Positions 43,997-51,477 of a stretch of DNA of 64,000 nucleotides are shown in pieces. Source of the DNA: Mycolicibacterium aurum (GTDB lineage: Bacteria; Actinomycetota; Actinomycetes; Mycobacteriales; Mycobacteriaceae); the NCBI GenBank assembly GCA_900078775.1, contig LT549889.1:3534001-3598000 (forward strand), given 5' to 3'. The notes under the pieces were generated by a model, which worked only from the letters and a program-made list of their open reading frames with translations, had not been told where the DNA came from and did not search any database. Position 1 is the first letter of the stretch, and each line of letters opens with the position of its first letter. A program made the position numbers and the translations under genes.

Positions 43997-44887
43997 TCAC
44001 TCCGGCGGCGAGTACCCCTGTAGGTAGGGTGTTCTCGGACGCGGTGACATGAATGAGGGCAGCCGCGGGGACCGGTCGGGTTTCAGGGCGGGCAGACCGA
44101 CCGAGGACCACACCGTGGAGGCCGGGCCCTTGGAGGCGTTGATCCCGAAGTCCCGCGCCAGGTGCGGCCGGTAGGGCCGGGCGGGGCCGAGCAGCTCGTT
44201 GCCGGAGTGGTTCTCCCCGGTGTCGACGTGATAGACCGCGCCGGAGAACGGCAACGACTCCAGGATCCGTCCACGCTGCTCCCACCATTCCAGCGCGTAC
44301 CGGTGGTTGCCGAGCACCTGCTCCAGCCCGTCACCGAAGGCGTCGGCGATCTCCGACTGGGTCGAGGCCACGGTGAGGTGGCCGGGGACGTCGTAGGCCT
44401 CCAGGGGCACGATGAAGGAGGTGCCGCAGATCCGGAACAGTCGGCGCTGCACGGTGTAGGCGTTGCGGGACCGCGAGTACATGACGCCGCGCTTGAGCAC
44501 CCATCCGGGCCGGCCCGGATGGTCTCGGGTGAATGCGGCGAGGTCGCGGTGCACGAAATCGTCGGCGTCGACCTGCATGACATATTCGGGGTTGAACGCC
44601 CGCGCGGCGATCAGCCCGACGGCCACCTTGGTGCCCTTGTCCCACACCAGCGGCGCATTGCCGGTCTGCGCGGCCCGCTGCAGCGACGGCCGGACGAAGT
44701 CCACCTCGACGAAGTGCGTCCGCGGCGGCAGCGGGAAGGACGGCGCCCGGTTGCCGACCACGATCACGACGTAGTCGGCACAGGTCTGCCGGGTGATCGA
44801 GGTGAGGGTGTCCTGTAGCAGCGTTTCGACGCGGCCGTAGTCGTCCGAGTTGTGCGGATGCCGCAGCGTGGTGATGAAGGCCAGCAT
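43997..44887 (-). CDS. glycosyltransferase family A-like protein
   Basis: 296 residues. It begins LAFITTLRHPHNSDDYGRVETLLQDTLTSI. The metal-binding motif is YVMQVDADDFVHRDLAAF. The acceptor part includes KRGVMYSRSRNAYTVQRRLFRICGTSFIVP and VYHVDTGENHSGNEL. It is GT-A-like by the DxDD motif; donor and acceptor are unknown. The ATG at 44887 follows GGAGGGG; the frame is open upstream but shows no conserved sequence. It diverges from the adenylation-carrier-thioesterase gene across a 335-base region with an iron box. Confidence 0.72.
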   Translation of the reverse strand: MLAFITTLRHPHNSDDYGRVETLLQDTLTSITRQTCADYVVIVVGNRAPSFPLPPRTHFVEVDFVRPSLQRAAQTGNAPLVWDKGTKVAVGLIAARAFNPEYVMQVDADDFVHRDLAAFTRDHPGRPGWVLKRGVMYSRSRNAYTVQRRLFRICGTSFIVPLEAYDVPGHLTVASTQSEIADAFGDGLEQVLGNHRYALEWWEQRGRILESLPFSGAVYHVDTGENHSGNELLGPARPYRPHLARDFGINASKGPASTVWSSVGLPALKPDRSPRLPSFMSPRPRTPYLQGYSPPE

Positions 44888-45222
44888 CAGCGGCCCCTCC
44901 GACCGGCGGGTGTCACTGCCATGGAAACCCTGCTCCGTTCTGCACGAACCGATAACCCAGTGGGCTGCGCCAGCGAATCCCCGGCATGCCGGCGCAGGAA
45001 CGGCCGCCGGCAGCCCACCCCGACGGCCGCAGGGGCCGACCGAACCGCCGGACGGACCCTGTGGGTTTCCTGTACGAGTCGTGCGGGCGCCCGACTCGGC
45101 GCGGTGATCAGGGACAAGCCGGAGTCGAGCACCCACCGGCCGGTCACGATTACCGACGGCTTCAGAGGTTAGGCTAGCCTGCCTAAAGTTTCCACTCCCG
45201 AGTGAATTCCTGAAGGGTCCGC
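44888..45222. other. 335-base divergent promoter region
   Basis: No gene seen. The right end holds the IdeR-type box. The left 250 bases are GC-rich and open in several frames, but show no recognisable protein and no clear ribosome sites. Confidence 0.6.
45164..45186 (+). promoter_or_regulatory. IdeR-type iron box, possibly two overlapping sites
   Basis: AGAGGTTAGGCTAGCCTGC (45164-45182) agrees with TTAGGTTAGGCTAACCTAA at 14 of 19 positions. The centre AGGCTAGCCT is a perfect palindrome. TTAGG and CCTAA (45169-45173, 45182-45186) give a second overlapping register one base shorter than the consensus. It lies 36 bases before the ATG at 45223. Confidence 0.6.
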
Positions 45223-48200
45223 ATGCGCGCCAGCACTGTTCGGCACCGGAAACGCAGCTTCAGCAAAGCCCTCCGCACACCCCGTCCGATCTTGATGTCG
45301 CAGGTCACACGGGTGCTGCCCGGCGGCAGCAGTCCGCTGCGCCCGAACCGGCTGCTGGCCGCCGTGATCATTCTCACGGCCGGCGCCGCCATCGCGACGA
45401 TGCGATCCCGGACCCGCGGCGAGGCCACGCCCGACGTCGCAGTCGCCCCCGCCGGGCCGATCCCTCAGGCCCCCGCACAACCCGGCCGGCCGCTCGAACA
45501 TGCCTGCGTGCCCGCCCATTTCGCGGCCACCGCGCAGGCTCGCCCCGAGCAGATCGCGATCCGGACCGCGACGTCGACGGTCACCTACCGCGAACTGTTG
45601 AGCGCGACACTGGCGTCCACCCCGCCGCGGCCCGACGGCGCACCGCACGCGGCCGTGCTGTCGGCCCCGCTGACCCCGGCCGCGGTGGCCACCGTGTTCG
45701 GCCTGTTCGCCGCCGGCATCGCGGTCGTGGCGCTGGATCCCGCGATGCCGCAGAACCGGGTGGACCGGATCATCTCGATCCTGACCGACCACGGCTACCG
45801 GACCCGGCGGGTGCAGGTCCCCGATCGGCTGCCCGCCGGCCCGGCCTCCGAGCCCGGCACCGCCCCGGGAGCGGACATCGGCGTCGACGACGTCGCGAGC
45901 ATCCAGTTCACCTCGGGCTCCACCGGCGTCCCGAAGGCCGTTCTGCATCCGCACGGCCTGTGGCTCGCCGACGCACAACTGCTCAACGACCGCTTCGGAG
46001 TCGGGGACGGCCGCCGGGTCGCGCTGTGCATGCCGATCAGTTTCGCCGCGGGCCTGAACGTGGCGATCGCCGCGCTGGTCGGCGGCGCCGAAATCATCGC
46101 GGTCGACCCGCAGACCACGTCCGCGGGCGAGGCACTGGAGCGCATCATCGGCGAGCGCGCAGAGGCGATCACCTGCACGCCGGCCTTCGTGGATGCCCTG
46201 CACACCGCCGCCCGCGGCCGCACGCTGCCCGCGGTGCGCCGCATCGTCACCACCGGTGAGCCCGCGCATGCCCGGCACGTCCGGTTGGCCCGGGAGCTGG
46301 CGCCGAACGCGGTATTCACCAACTGGGCCGGGTCCACCGAGACGCTGGCGATCGCCAGTTACGACATCCCGCCGACGGCCGCGCTGCCGCACGGCGTGAT
46401 CCCGGTCGGAATCCCCGCGCCGCACAAGCGGATCGACATCGGCGCCCACGGCGCGATCTCCATCACCTCCCGCCATCTGGCCCTCGGCTATCTGGATCCG
46501 TCGGCGTCCGCGGCGGCCTTCACGGTGCACCCGGACGGGTCGCGCAGCTACGCCGGCGGCGATGTCGGGCGGTGGGACGATCAGGGCAATCTGGTGTTCT
46601 CCGGCCGCGCGGACGCAGGCGTCAAGATCCGCGGCTACCTCGTGGAACCGTCCGAGATCGAGTCCACCCTGCTCAGTTACGAGGACGTCCGCGAGGCCGC
46701 CGTCGTCGCCGGCACGGTCGACGGTGCCCCCACCCTGACCGGGTATCTGTCCGCCGACCCCGATGCGCGCACCCCGGCGGTGGCCGAACTACGCACCCGC
46801 CTGCACCGTGACCTGCCCGCGTACATGGTGCCCACCCATCTGGTGGTGCTCCCGGCACTGCCCCGCGGTGACCGCGGCAAGATCGACCGGATGGCCCTGC
46901 CTCCGGTAGCGCGCCGGGTATTCGATCCTCCTCGCGGAGAGGCGGAATCGTCGCTCGCCCGGATGTGGGCGGAGGTGCTGCGGGTGCCGCGGGTAGGCCG
47001 CGGGGACGGGTTCTACGCGCTGGGCGGGGACTCGTTGTCGGTCACCGAGATGCTGGCGCGGGTCACCGCCGAGCACGGGGTGTCGCTCAATCCCTCCGAC
47101 CTGGCCGCCGCCCCGACGGTGGCGGAGTTCGCGGTGAAGTTGGCCGGCGGTATCCCGTCCGGCGCACCGACGGCCGATACGACGACCGTGGCGCTACGGC
47201 CGGTATCGGTGAATACCGTTGGCCCGCCGGTCTTCTGCTTCCCAGGCGCGGGGGCCTCCTCGCTGAGCTTCCGGCCGCTGGCCGAGCAGTTCGGCGAGCA
47301 GACCGCGGTGTATGCACTGGAGCCCAAGGGGCTGGAGCGGCGGGCCGTCCCGGACCTGTCGGTCCGCGCCGCGGCGCGCCGCCATGTACGCAATCTGCGG
47401 CACGTCCAGCCGGCGGGCCCCTACACCTTCATCGGGCACTCGTTGGGCGCCCATATCGCGTTGGAGGCCGCCCGGTTGCTCGAAGAGCAGGGCGAGACGA
47501 TCGAACTGCTGGTGATGCTGGACCCGTGGTTGTCGCCGCGGGCGGCCAGACATGCGCGCGGCGACCTGCCGGATGTGCAGGTGACGCTGCAAGAGACGGT
47601 GCCCACGGACGCCCGGTCGTGGTGGGAACACCAGAAGAAGCTGCCGCTGGCCGGGCTTTTCGTCGGGGGCCCGGCCCGCAAGACCTCCGCGATCGAAGAG
47701 GTCGGCGTGATGGCCGGGCTGCGTTATGTCCCGCAGCCCTGGGGCGGCCGGGCGCTGGTGCTGCTGAGCCACCTCAACAAGGACGACCCGCGGCTGTGGC
47801 CCCGGATCCTCACCGGGGATCTCACCGTCGAGCGACTGGAGTGCACGCACGCCTCGATCGTGCGCGAACCGCACGTGGCCGCGGTGCGCGCCATGATCGA
47901 GGATCAGCGCGCCCCCGGCGGGAGTAGAGACGGCAGCGGGCAGCGGGTGAAAACCCGCTGCCCGCGAAAAACTGCCGCGATCAGAAGCCGAGGAGGCCGC
48001 CGACCAGCGTGCCGACCCGGTTCTGCAGGTTCGTGCCCGCCTTGCCGGCCTGCTCCTGCAGGTTCGTGCCCGCGTCGCCGAGGCGGTCGCCGATGTCCGA
48101 ACCCGCGGTACCCAGGCGGTCACCGATGTCCGAACCCGCGGTGCCCAGGCGCTCCTGCAGGTTGGTGCCCGCCTTGCCGACCTGGTTCTGCAGGTTGCTG

Positions 48201-48312
48201 CCGGCCTTGCCGAGCTGCTTCTGCAGGTTGGTGCCGGCGCGACCGATCTGACCCAGCACCGACTTGTTGGAGCTCGAGCTGGACTTCACGCTGGTGCTGC
48301 TGCTGGAGCTAG
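45223..48312 (+). CDS. adenylation-carrier-thioesterase protein with N-terminal membrane helix (3' end probably misread)
   Basis: A basic N-terminus and a hydrophobic helix (LLAAVIILTAGAAIATM, 44-60) precede an adenylation domain: A3 FTSGSTGVPKAV (229-240), A5 NWAGSTET, A7 YAGGDVGRW, A8 GRADAGVKIRGYLVEPSEIE (461-480), A10 RGDRGKIDR. A carrier domain (FYALGGDSL, Ser604) and a thioesterase (GHSLGAH, Ser740; Asp767; His876) follow. There is no condensation domain. At A4 the sequence is SFAAGL, so the Asp that binds an amino acid's amino group is Ala; the substrate may be another acid. Conserved sequence ends near residue 893. The frame then runs through a terminator and antisense through the next gene; a TAG at 47925 lies one base out of frame. 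Confidence 0.82.
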   Translation: MRASTVRHRKRSFSKALRTPRPILMSQVTRVLPGGSSPLRPNRLLAAVIILTAGAAIATMRSRTRGEATPDVAVAPAGPIPQAPAQPGRPLEHACVPAHFAATAQARPEQIAIRTATSTVTYRELLSATLASTPPRPDGAPHAAVLSAPLTPAAVATVFGLFAAGIAVVALDPAMPQNRVDRIISILTDHGYRTRRVQVPDRLPAGPASEPGTAPGADIGVDDVASIQFTSGSTGVPKAVLHPHGLWLADAQLLNDRFGVGDGRRVALCMPISFAAGLNVAIAALVGGAEIIAVDPQTTSAGEALERIIGERAEAITCTPAFVDALHTAARGRTLPAVRRIVTTGEPAHARHVRLARELAPNAVFTNWAGSTETLAIASYDIPPTAALPHGVIPVGIPAPHKRIDIGAHGAISITSRHLALGYLDPSASAAAFTVHPDGSRSYAGGDVGRWDDQGNLVFSGRADAGVKIRGYLVEPSEIESTLLSYEDVREAAVVAGTVDGAPTLTGYLSADPDARTPAVAELRTRLHRDLPAYMVPTHLVVLPALPRGDRGKIDRMALPPVARRVFDPPRGEAESSLARMWAEVLRVPRVGRGDGFYALGGDSLSVTEMLARVTAEHGVSLNPSDLAAAPTVAEFAVKLAGGIPSGAPTADTTTVALRPVSVNTVGPPVFCFPGAGASSLSFRPLAEQFGEQTAVYALEPKGLERRAVPDLSVRAAARRHVRNLRHVQPAGPYTFIGHSLGAHIALEAARLLEEQGETIELLVMLDPWLSPRAARHARGDLPDVQVTLQETVPTDARSWWEHQKKLPLAGLFVGGPARKTSAIEEVGVMAGLRYVPQPWGGRALVLLSHLNKDDPRLWPRILTGDLTVERLECTHASIVREPHVAAVRAMIEDQRAPGGSRDGSGQRVKTRCPRKTAAIRSRGGRRPACRPGSAGSCPPCRPAPAGSCPRRRGGRRCPNPRYPGGHRCPNPRCPGAPAGWCPPCRPGSAGCCRPCRAASAGWCRRDRSDPAPTCWSSSWTSRWCCCWS
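47936..47965. terminator. 13-bp perfect hairpin between convergent genes
   Basis: GCGGGCAGCGGGT (47936-47948) pairs perfectly with ACCCGCTGCCCGC (47953-47965) around a GAAA loop. It should mark the end of the thioesterase gene, and it also lies just beyond the stop of the minus-strand gene at 47981. Confidence 0.8.
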
Positions 48313-48439
48313 AACTGCTCTCGCCGGTGTCCGCGTACGCGGCCCCTGCCGAGGCGACACCCATAGCCAGCGCGATTCCGCCCCCAGCCACGGCCGTCGC
48401 GACACGCATCCTGACGGAGGTTCCCTGACGTCCCGACAT
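47981..48439 (-). CDS. secreted Ser-rich protein with seven 11-residue repeats
   Basis: 152 residues. The signal peptide is MRVATAVAGGGIALAMGVAS, cut near AYA. A linker of almost only Ser follows, then seven tandem 11-mers: GQIGRAGTNLQ, KQLGKAGSNLQ, NQVGKAGTNLQ, ERLGTAGSDIG (twice, the second beginning DRLG), DRLGDAGTNLQ, EQAGKAGTNLQ, and an end VGTLVGGLLGF. An 11-residue period with L/V/I at fixed spacing gives an amphipathic hendecad helix, able to form a coiled coil or lie on lipid. ATG at 48439 behind GGAAG. No family recognised. Confidence 0.72.
   Translation of the reverse strand: MSGRQGTSVRMRVATAVAGGGIALAMGVASAGAAYADTGESSSSSSSSTSVKSSSSSNKSVLGQIGRAGTNLQKQLGKAGSNLQNQVGKAGTNLQERLGTAGSDIGDRLGTAGSDIGDRLGDAGTNLQEQAGKAGTNLQNRVGTLVGGLLGF
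47990..48220 (-). repeat. 33-bp tandem coding repeats (seven copies)
   Basis: Imperfect 33-base units encode the 11-residue repeats. The two GTAGSDIGDRL units are nearly identical at DNA level (for example GTCCGAACCCGCGGT recurs). Recombination between units could change copy number. Confidence 0.75.
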
Positions 48440-48910
48440 TGTGGATCTTCCTTTCAGCAAATTCCCCGACCAACATCGAGAAGTTATCACGACAGTTGCC
48501 CGCCAAACTAGCCCTGGGTGCAAATTTTTCGCCGGAATAAGTTTTACGCGGGTGACAATTTGTTTGCCCCGCATAACTGACATTGCGGGCCGGCGCAATG
48601 CTTGAGCGCAGCGAGCACGCTGGTCGTTCCGACGGCCGCAGTGAATCACCTGTTCATGCCGCATCTAGCGGGCACGCAGGTCGGGTCGGGTGTGTGATTC
48701 ATTACATGATCAATGACAGATTGAACGTTGCTGAATTGTCACCATACGGATCACCTCCGTACACCCCGGGTGTGATTTGCCCCCTACCCAATCCGAGCCG
48801 GATCAAACCTCTTTGCAGCAAACTAATGCGCATGAGAACGCAAGACCAGTCCAGTCGACGCAATGTCATATCGGCGCAGCAACGCCCGCGTCACGCGGAC
48901 CCGCGACCGG
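48440..48910. other. 471-base intergenic region
   Basis: No convincing gene. It is less GC-rich than the surroundings. It holds an inverted repeat TCATT/AATGA (48699-48703, 48712-48716). The region lies upstream of the hendecad-repeat gene and downstream of the glycosidase-like gene, so it should contain the promoter of the former. Confidence 0.5.
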
Positions 48911-50452
48911 TTACCGGGCGGGATAGACCTTGACGCCGATGAAGGGCCGCCAGGTCATGACGCCGTGCTGGAAGTCCACCCGGTTGACCCCGTTCACCCA
49001 CCGCTGCGAGGAGGTCGCCAGGCCGAGCGCCGGCACCCACTTCTTCACGAACTCCGCGTTCGCCCAGTGCGCGCCGGTCTGCGGGGAGTACCAGATCCGG
49101 ATCCGCTGCGAGCCGGCGAAGTCCTGATAACCGTTCGCGAAAACGCTTGCCGGCGTGGCCTTCTGCGACCGGGCCAGATCGGCCACCGGGTTCGGTGACA
49201 GCACGAAACTGCCCGGCGCCGTCTCCCACAGCGTGCCGGCGGTGCGCATCTGCGCCCAGACCTTCGACGAGGCCGCGTAGACCGGGCTGAGCACCTCCCC
49301 GAGGCTGGGATCGGAGTGCACGGCGAACCGGCGGAACACGTCGCTGGTGCCCGGCGGGGACTGCACCACCTGCTGCGCACGTTTGGGCGCCCAGTTGGAG
49401 CGGTAGATCCCGAACCGTTCCTCGTCATGCCAGCTGTTGCTGTTGACATCCCGGGTCGTGTACAGCATCAACGGGCCGGCGTACGGCAGCTCCTGCCAGG
49501 TGCTGATCATGTCCGCGATGAAGGCCGCCTGCGTCGCCTCGCTCACCCGGGTGGTGGGCAGTCCGTACTCGGTGACCCAGATCTTCTTCGCGCCGTCACC
49601 CTGCTCCAGCATGATCTTGCGCATCCGCACCAGTTGATCCACCGGGGTCCCGGCCTGCTGCATGCCGGCCGAGAACTTCATGCTCCAGCTGTACGGGTGA
49701 TACGACAGGGCGTCGAAATACGGTCCCGCGCCGTGGGCGTACATCTGGGCCAGGAAGGTGACCGGGTTGATGGTCAGCTGGCCGAAGCTCGACCCGGATC
49801 CGAGCACACCGCCGACCACGATGACGCCCGGATCGACGGCCTTGATGCGCGGATAGGCCGCTTTCATCAGGGTCACATATCCGGCCGGATCCGGTTTCGG
49901 GGAATAGCCGGTGAAACCGTTCGGCTCATTCCAGATTTCATACGCGGCGATTTTTCCGCGGTACCGTTCGGCCACTTTCGCGGCGAACAATCCGTATGTC
50001 TCGGTCGACGCCGGGCGGCCGTTCGGCGGCATCGCCCCGACCGCCGTCGCCCACCACGGTGGGGAAAGAATGGAGGCGATCACCGATATGTTCGCGGCCG
50101 CGGCGGCATTGACCACCCGGTCCGACCGCGACCAGTCCATCCTGCCCTTGATGGATTCCACGCCCGACCACGGAATGCCGATCCGCACGGTCCGGACCCT
50201 GTCCGCGACCCAGCGCTGCACGGCGTCTGCGACCTGCACATCGTTGTAGAAGTAGATGCGCGAATCGGCGTAGCCGACAGTGGTGGCGGTATTGCTGAGG
50301 GTGGCCACGTTGTCGGTGACGACCTGCCGGTGCCGCTGCGAGGTCGGAGTGGCGATCAGAGCGACCACACAAAGCCCCGAAACAATGGCCCCGAGGGCGG
50401 TGCGAATTAATTTTCGGCGCCGGAATATCCGTCCGCCGCGCACCACGGTCAC
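48911..50452 (-). CDS. exported glycoside-hydrolase-like protein (TIM-barrel, clan A type)
   Basis: 513 residues with a basic N-terminus and signal/anchor helix (TALGAIVSGLCVVALIATP). The barrel has the acid/base Glu176 in AAYEIWNEPNGF and a probable nucleophile Glu295 in KKIWVTEYGLP. YFDALSYHPYSWS lies between them. These fit clan GH-A enzymes (GH5/GH39-like). About 120 C-terminal residues form a further domain with Trp/Gly-rich strands. It probably cuts a beta-linked glycan outside the cell. The GTG at 50452 is close to GGAGG; the GTG at 50446 has better spacing. Confidence 0.8.
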   Translation of the reverse strand: MTVVRGGRIFRRRKLIRTALGAIVSGLCVVALIATPTSQRHRQVVTDNVATLSNTATTVGYADSRIYFYNDVQVADAVQRWVADRVRTVRIGIPWSGVESIKGRMDWSRSDRVVNAAAAANISVIASILSPPWWATAVGAMPPNGRPASTETYGLFAAKVAERYRGKIAAYEIWNEPNGFTGYSPKPDPAGYVTLMKAAYPRIKAVDPGVIVVGGVLGSGSSFGQLTINPVTFLAQMYAHGAGPYFDALSYHPYSWSMKFSAGMQQAGTPVDQLVRMRKIMLEQGDGAKKIWVTEYGLPTTRVSEATQAAFIADMISTWQELPYAGPLMLYTTRDVNSNSWHDEERFGIYRSNWAPKRAQQVVQSPPGTSDVFRRFAVHSDPSLGEVLSPVYAASSKVWAQMRTAGTLWETAPGSFVLSPNPVADLARSQKATPASVFANGYQDFAGSQRIRIWYSPQTGAHWANAEFVKKWVPALGLATSSQRWVNGVNRVDFQHGVMTWRPFIGVKVYPAR

Positions 50453-50557
50453 TTTCCTCCCAGCGTTTTCACAAATTGTGAGTCATTTCTAACGGAACGG
50501 GACCCCGGAATACCGCAGCCAATTCGGCGTGTCGAGAACGCCAGGTCACAATGGGGA

Positions 50558-50563
50558 TACGGT
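50558..50563 (+). promoter_or_regulatory. predicted -10 element, leaderless start
   Basis: TACGGT, then 6 bases, then the ATG at 50570; this favours ATG over the GTG at 50564. Confidence 0.4.
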
Positions 50564-50569
50564 GTGAAG

Positions 50570-51436
50570 ATGCGAATAGGGGTGGTCTTTCCGCAGACGG
50601 AGTTGGGTGGGGATCCCGGCGCCGTCCGCGCCTACGGCCAGCGGGTGGAGGAATTGGGGTTCACCCACGTCCTGGCCTATGACCACGTCGTCGGCGCCGA
50701 TCCCGCGGTGCACGCCGGGTGGTCGGGCCCCTACGACGTGCACACCACCTTCCACGAGCCGCTGGTGATGTTCGGCTACCTGGCCGCCGTCACCACCACC
50801 CTGGAGTTGGTCACCGGGGTTCTCATCCTGCCCCAGCGGCAGACCGCCCTGGTCGCCAAGCAGGCCACCGAGGTCGACCTGCTCAGCGCCGGACGGCTGC
50901 GACTCGGCGTCGGAATCGGCTGGAACGCAGTCGAATACGAGGCACTCGGGGAGGAGTTCGGCAACCGCGGCGTGCGCTCGGCCGAGCAGATCGACGTGCT
51001 CCGCCGGCTGTGGACCGAACCGACGGTGACCCTGGACGGCCGCTTTCACCGGGTCACCGGCGCCGGACTGGCACCGCTGCCGGTGCAGCGGCCGATCCCG
51101 GTGTGGATCGGGTCGGCGTCGGACCCGGGCTACCGGCGGGCCGGGCGACTGGCCGACGGCTGGTTCCCGATGATGTCCCCCGGCCCCGGGCTGGATCACG
51201 CCCGCGGCGTGGTCGACGACGCCGCGCGGGCCGCCGGCCGGGACCCGGCCGGCATCGGGATGGAGGGCCGGGTGCCCTGGCGCGGCGACGACGATGCGGC
51301 CCATCGCGACATCGCGGCCTGGGAGCAGGCCGGCGCCACCCATCTGTCGGTCAACACCATGGGCGCCGGACTGGGCTCCGTCGACGAGCATCTGGAGGTG
51401 CTGGCCCGGATCGCGGCCGGCCTGCCCGGCTCCTGA
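50570..51436 (+). CDS. LLM-class F420-dependent oxidoreductase
   Basis: 288 residues, luciferase-like monooxygenase fold. It begins MRIGVVFPQTELGGDPGAV. Other blocks are ELGFTHVLAYDHVVGADP, LELVTGVLILPQRQTALVAKQATEVDLLSAGRL with GVGIGWN, and RPIPVWIGSASDPGYRRAGRLADGW, typical of the Rv-type subfamily that uses reduced or oxidised F420. Substrate unknown. The ATG at 50570 is preferred to a GTG at 50564. Confidence 0.88.
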   Translation: MRIGVVFPQTELGGDPGAVRAYGQRVEELGFTHVLAYDHVVGADPAVHAGWSGPYDVHTTFHEPLVMFGYLAAVTTTLELVTGVLILPQRQTALVAKQATEVDLLSAGRLRLGVGIGWNAVEYEALGEEFGNRGVRSAEQIDVLRRLWTEPTVTLDGRFHRVTGAGLAPLPVQRPIPVWIGSASDPGYRRAGRLADGWFPMMSPGPGLDHARGVVDDAARAAGRDPAGIGMEGRVPWRGDDDAAHRDIAAWEQAGATHLSVNTMGAGLGSVDEHLEVLARIAAGLPGS

Positions 51437-51477
51437 GCCCCGGACCGGTGCGTCCGCCGCCGTACGCTGGGGTGGTA

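Noticed and set aside
45169-45470. Long minus-strand open frame under the adenylation gene
   Set aside because: It is antisense filler in a GC-rich gene; composition is Arg/Gly-rich with no family signature.
47990-48220. CRISPR array
   Set aside because: The 33-base units are contiguous, with no spacers, and encode 11-residue protein repeats.
39825-48439. A full exochelin biosynthesis cluster
   Set aside because: Only the formyltransferase resembles an exochelin gene. No multi-module synthetase, exporter or ferri-exochelin uptake genes are present; the adenylation protein is single-module and lacks condensation domains.
48583-48933. Small plus-strand gene in the gap before the glycosidase
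   Set aside because: No ribosome site or recognisable sequence, and it overlaps the 3' end of the glycosidase gene.
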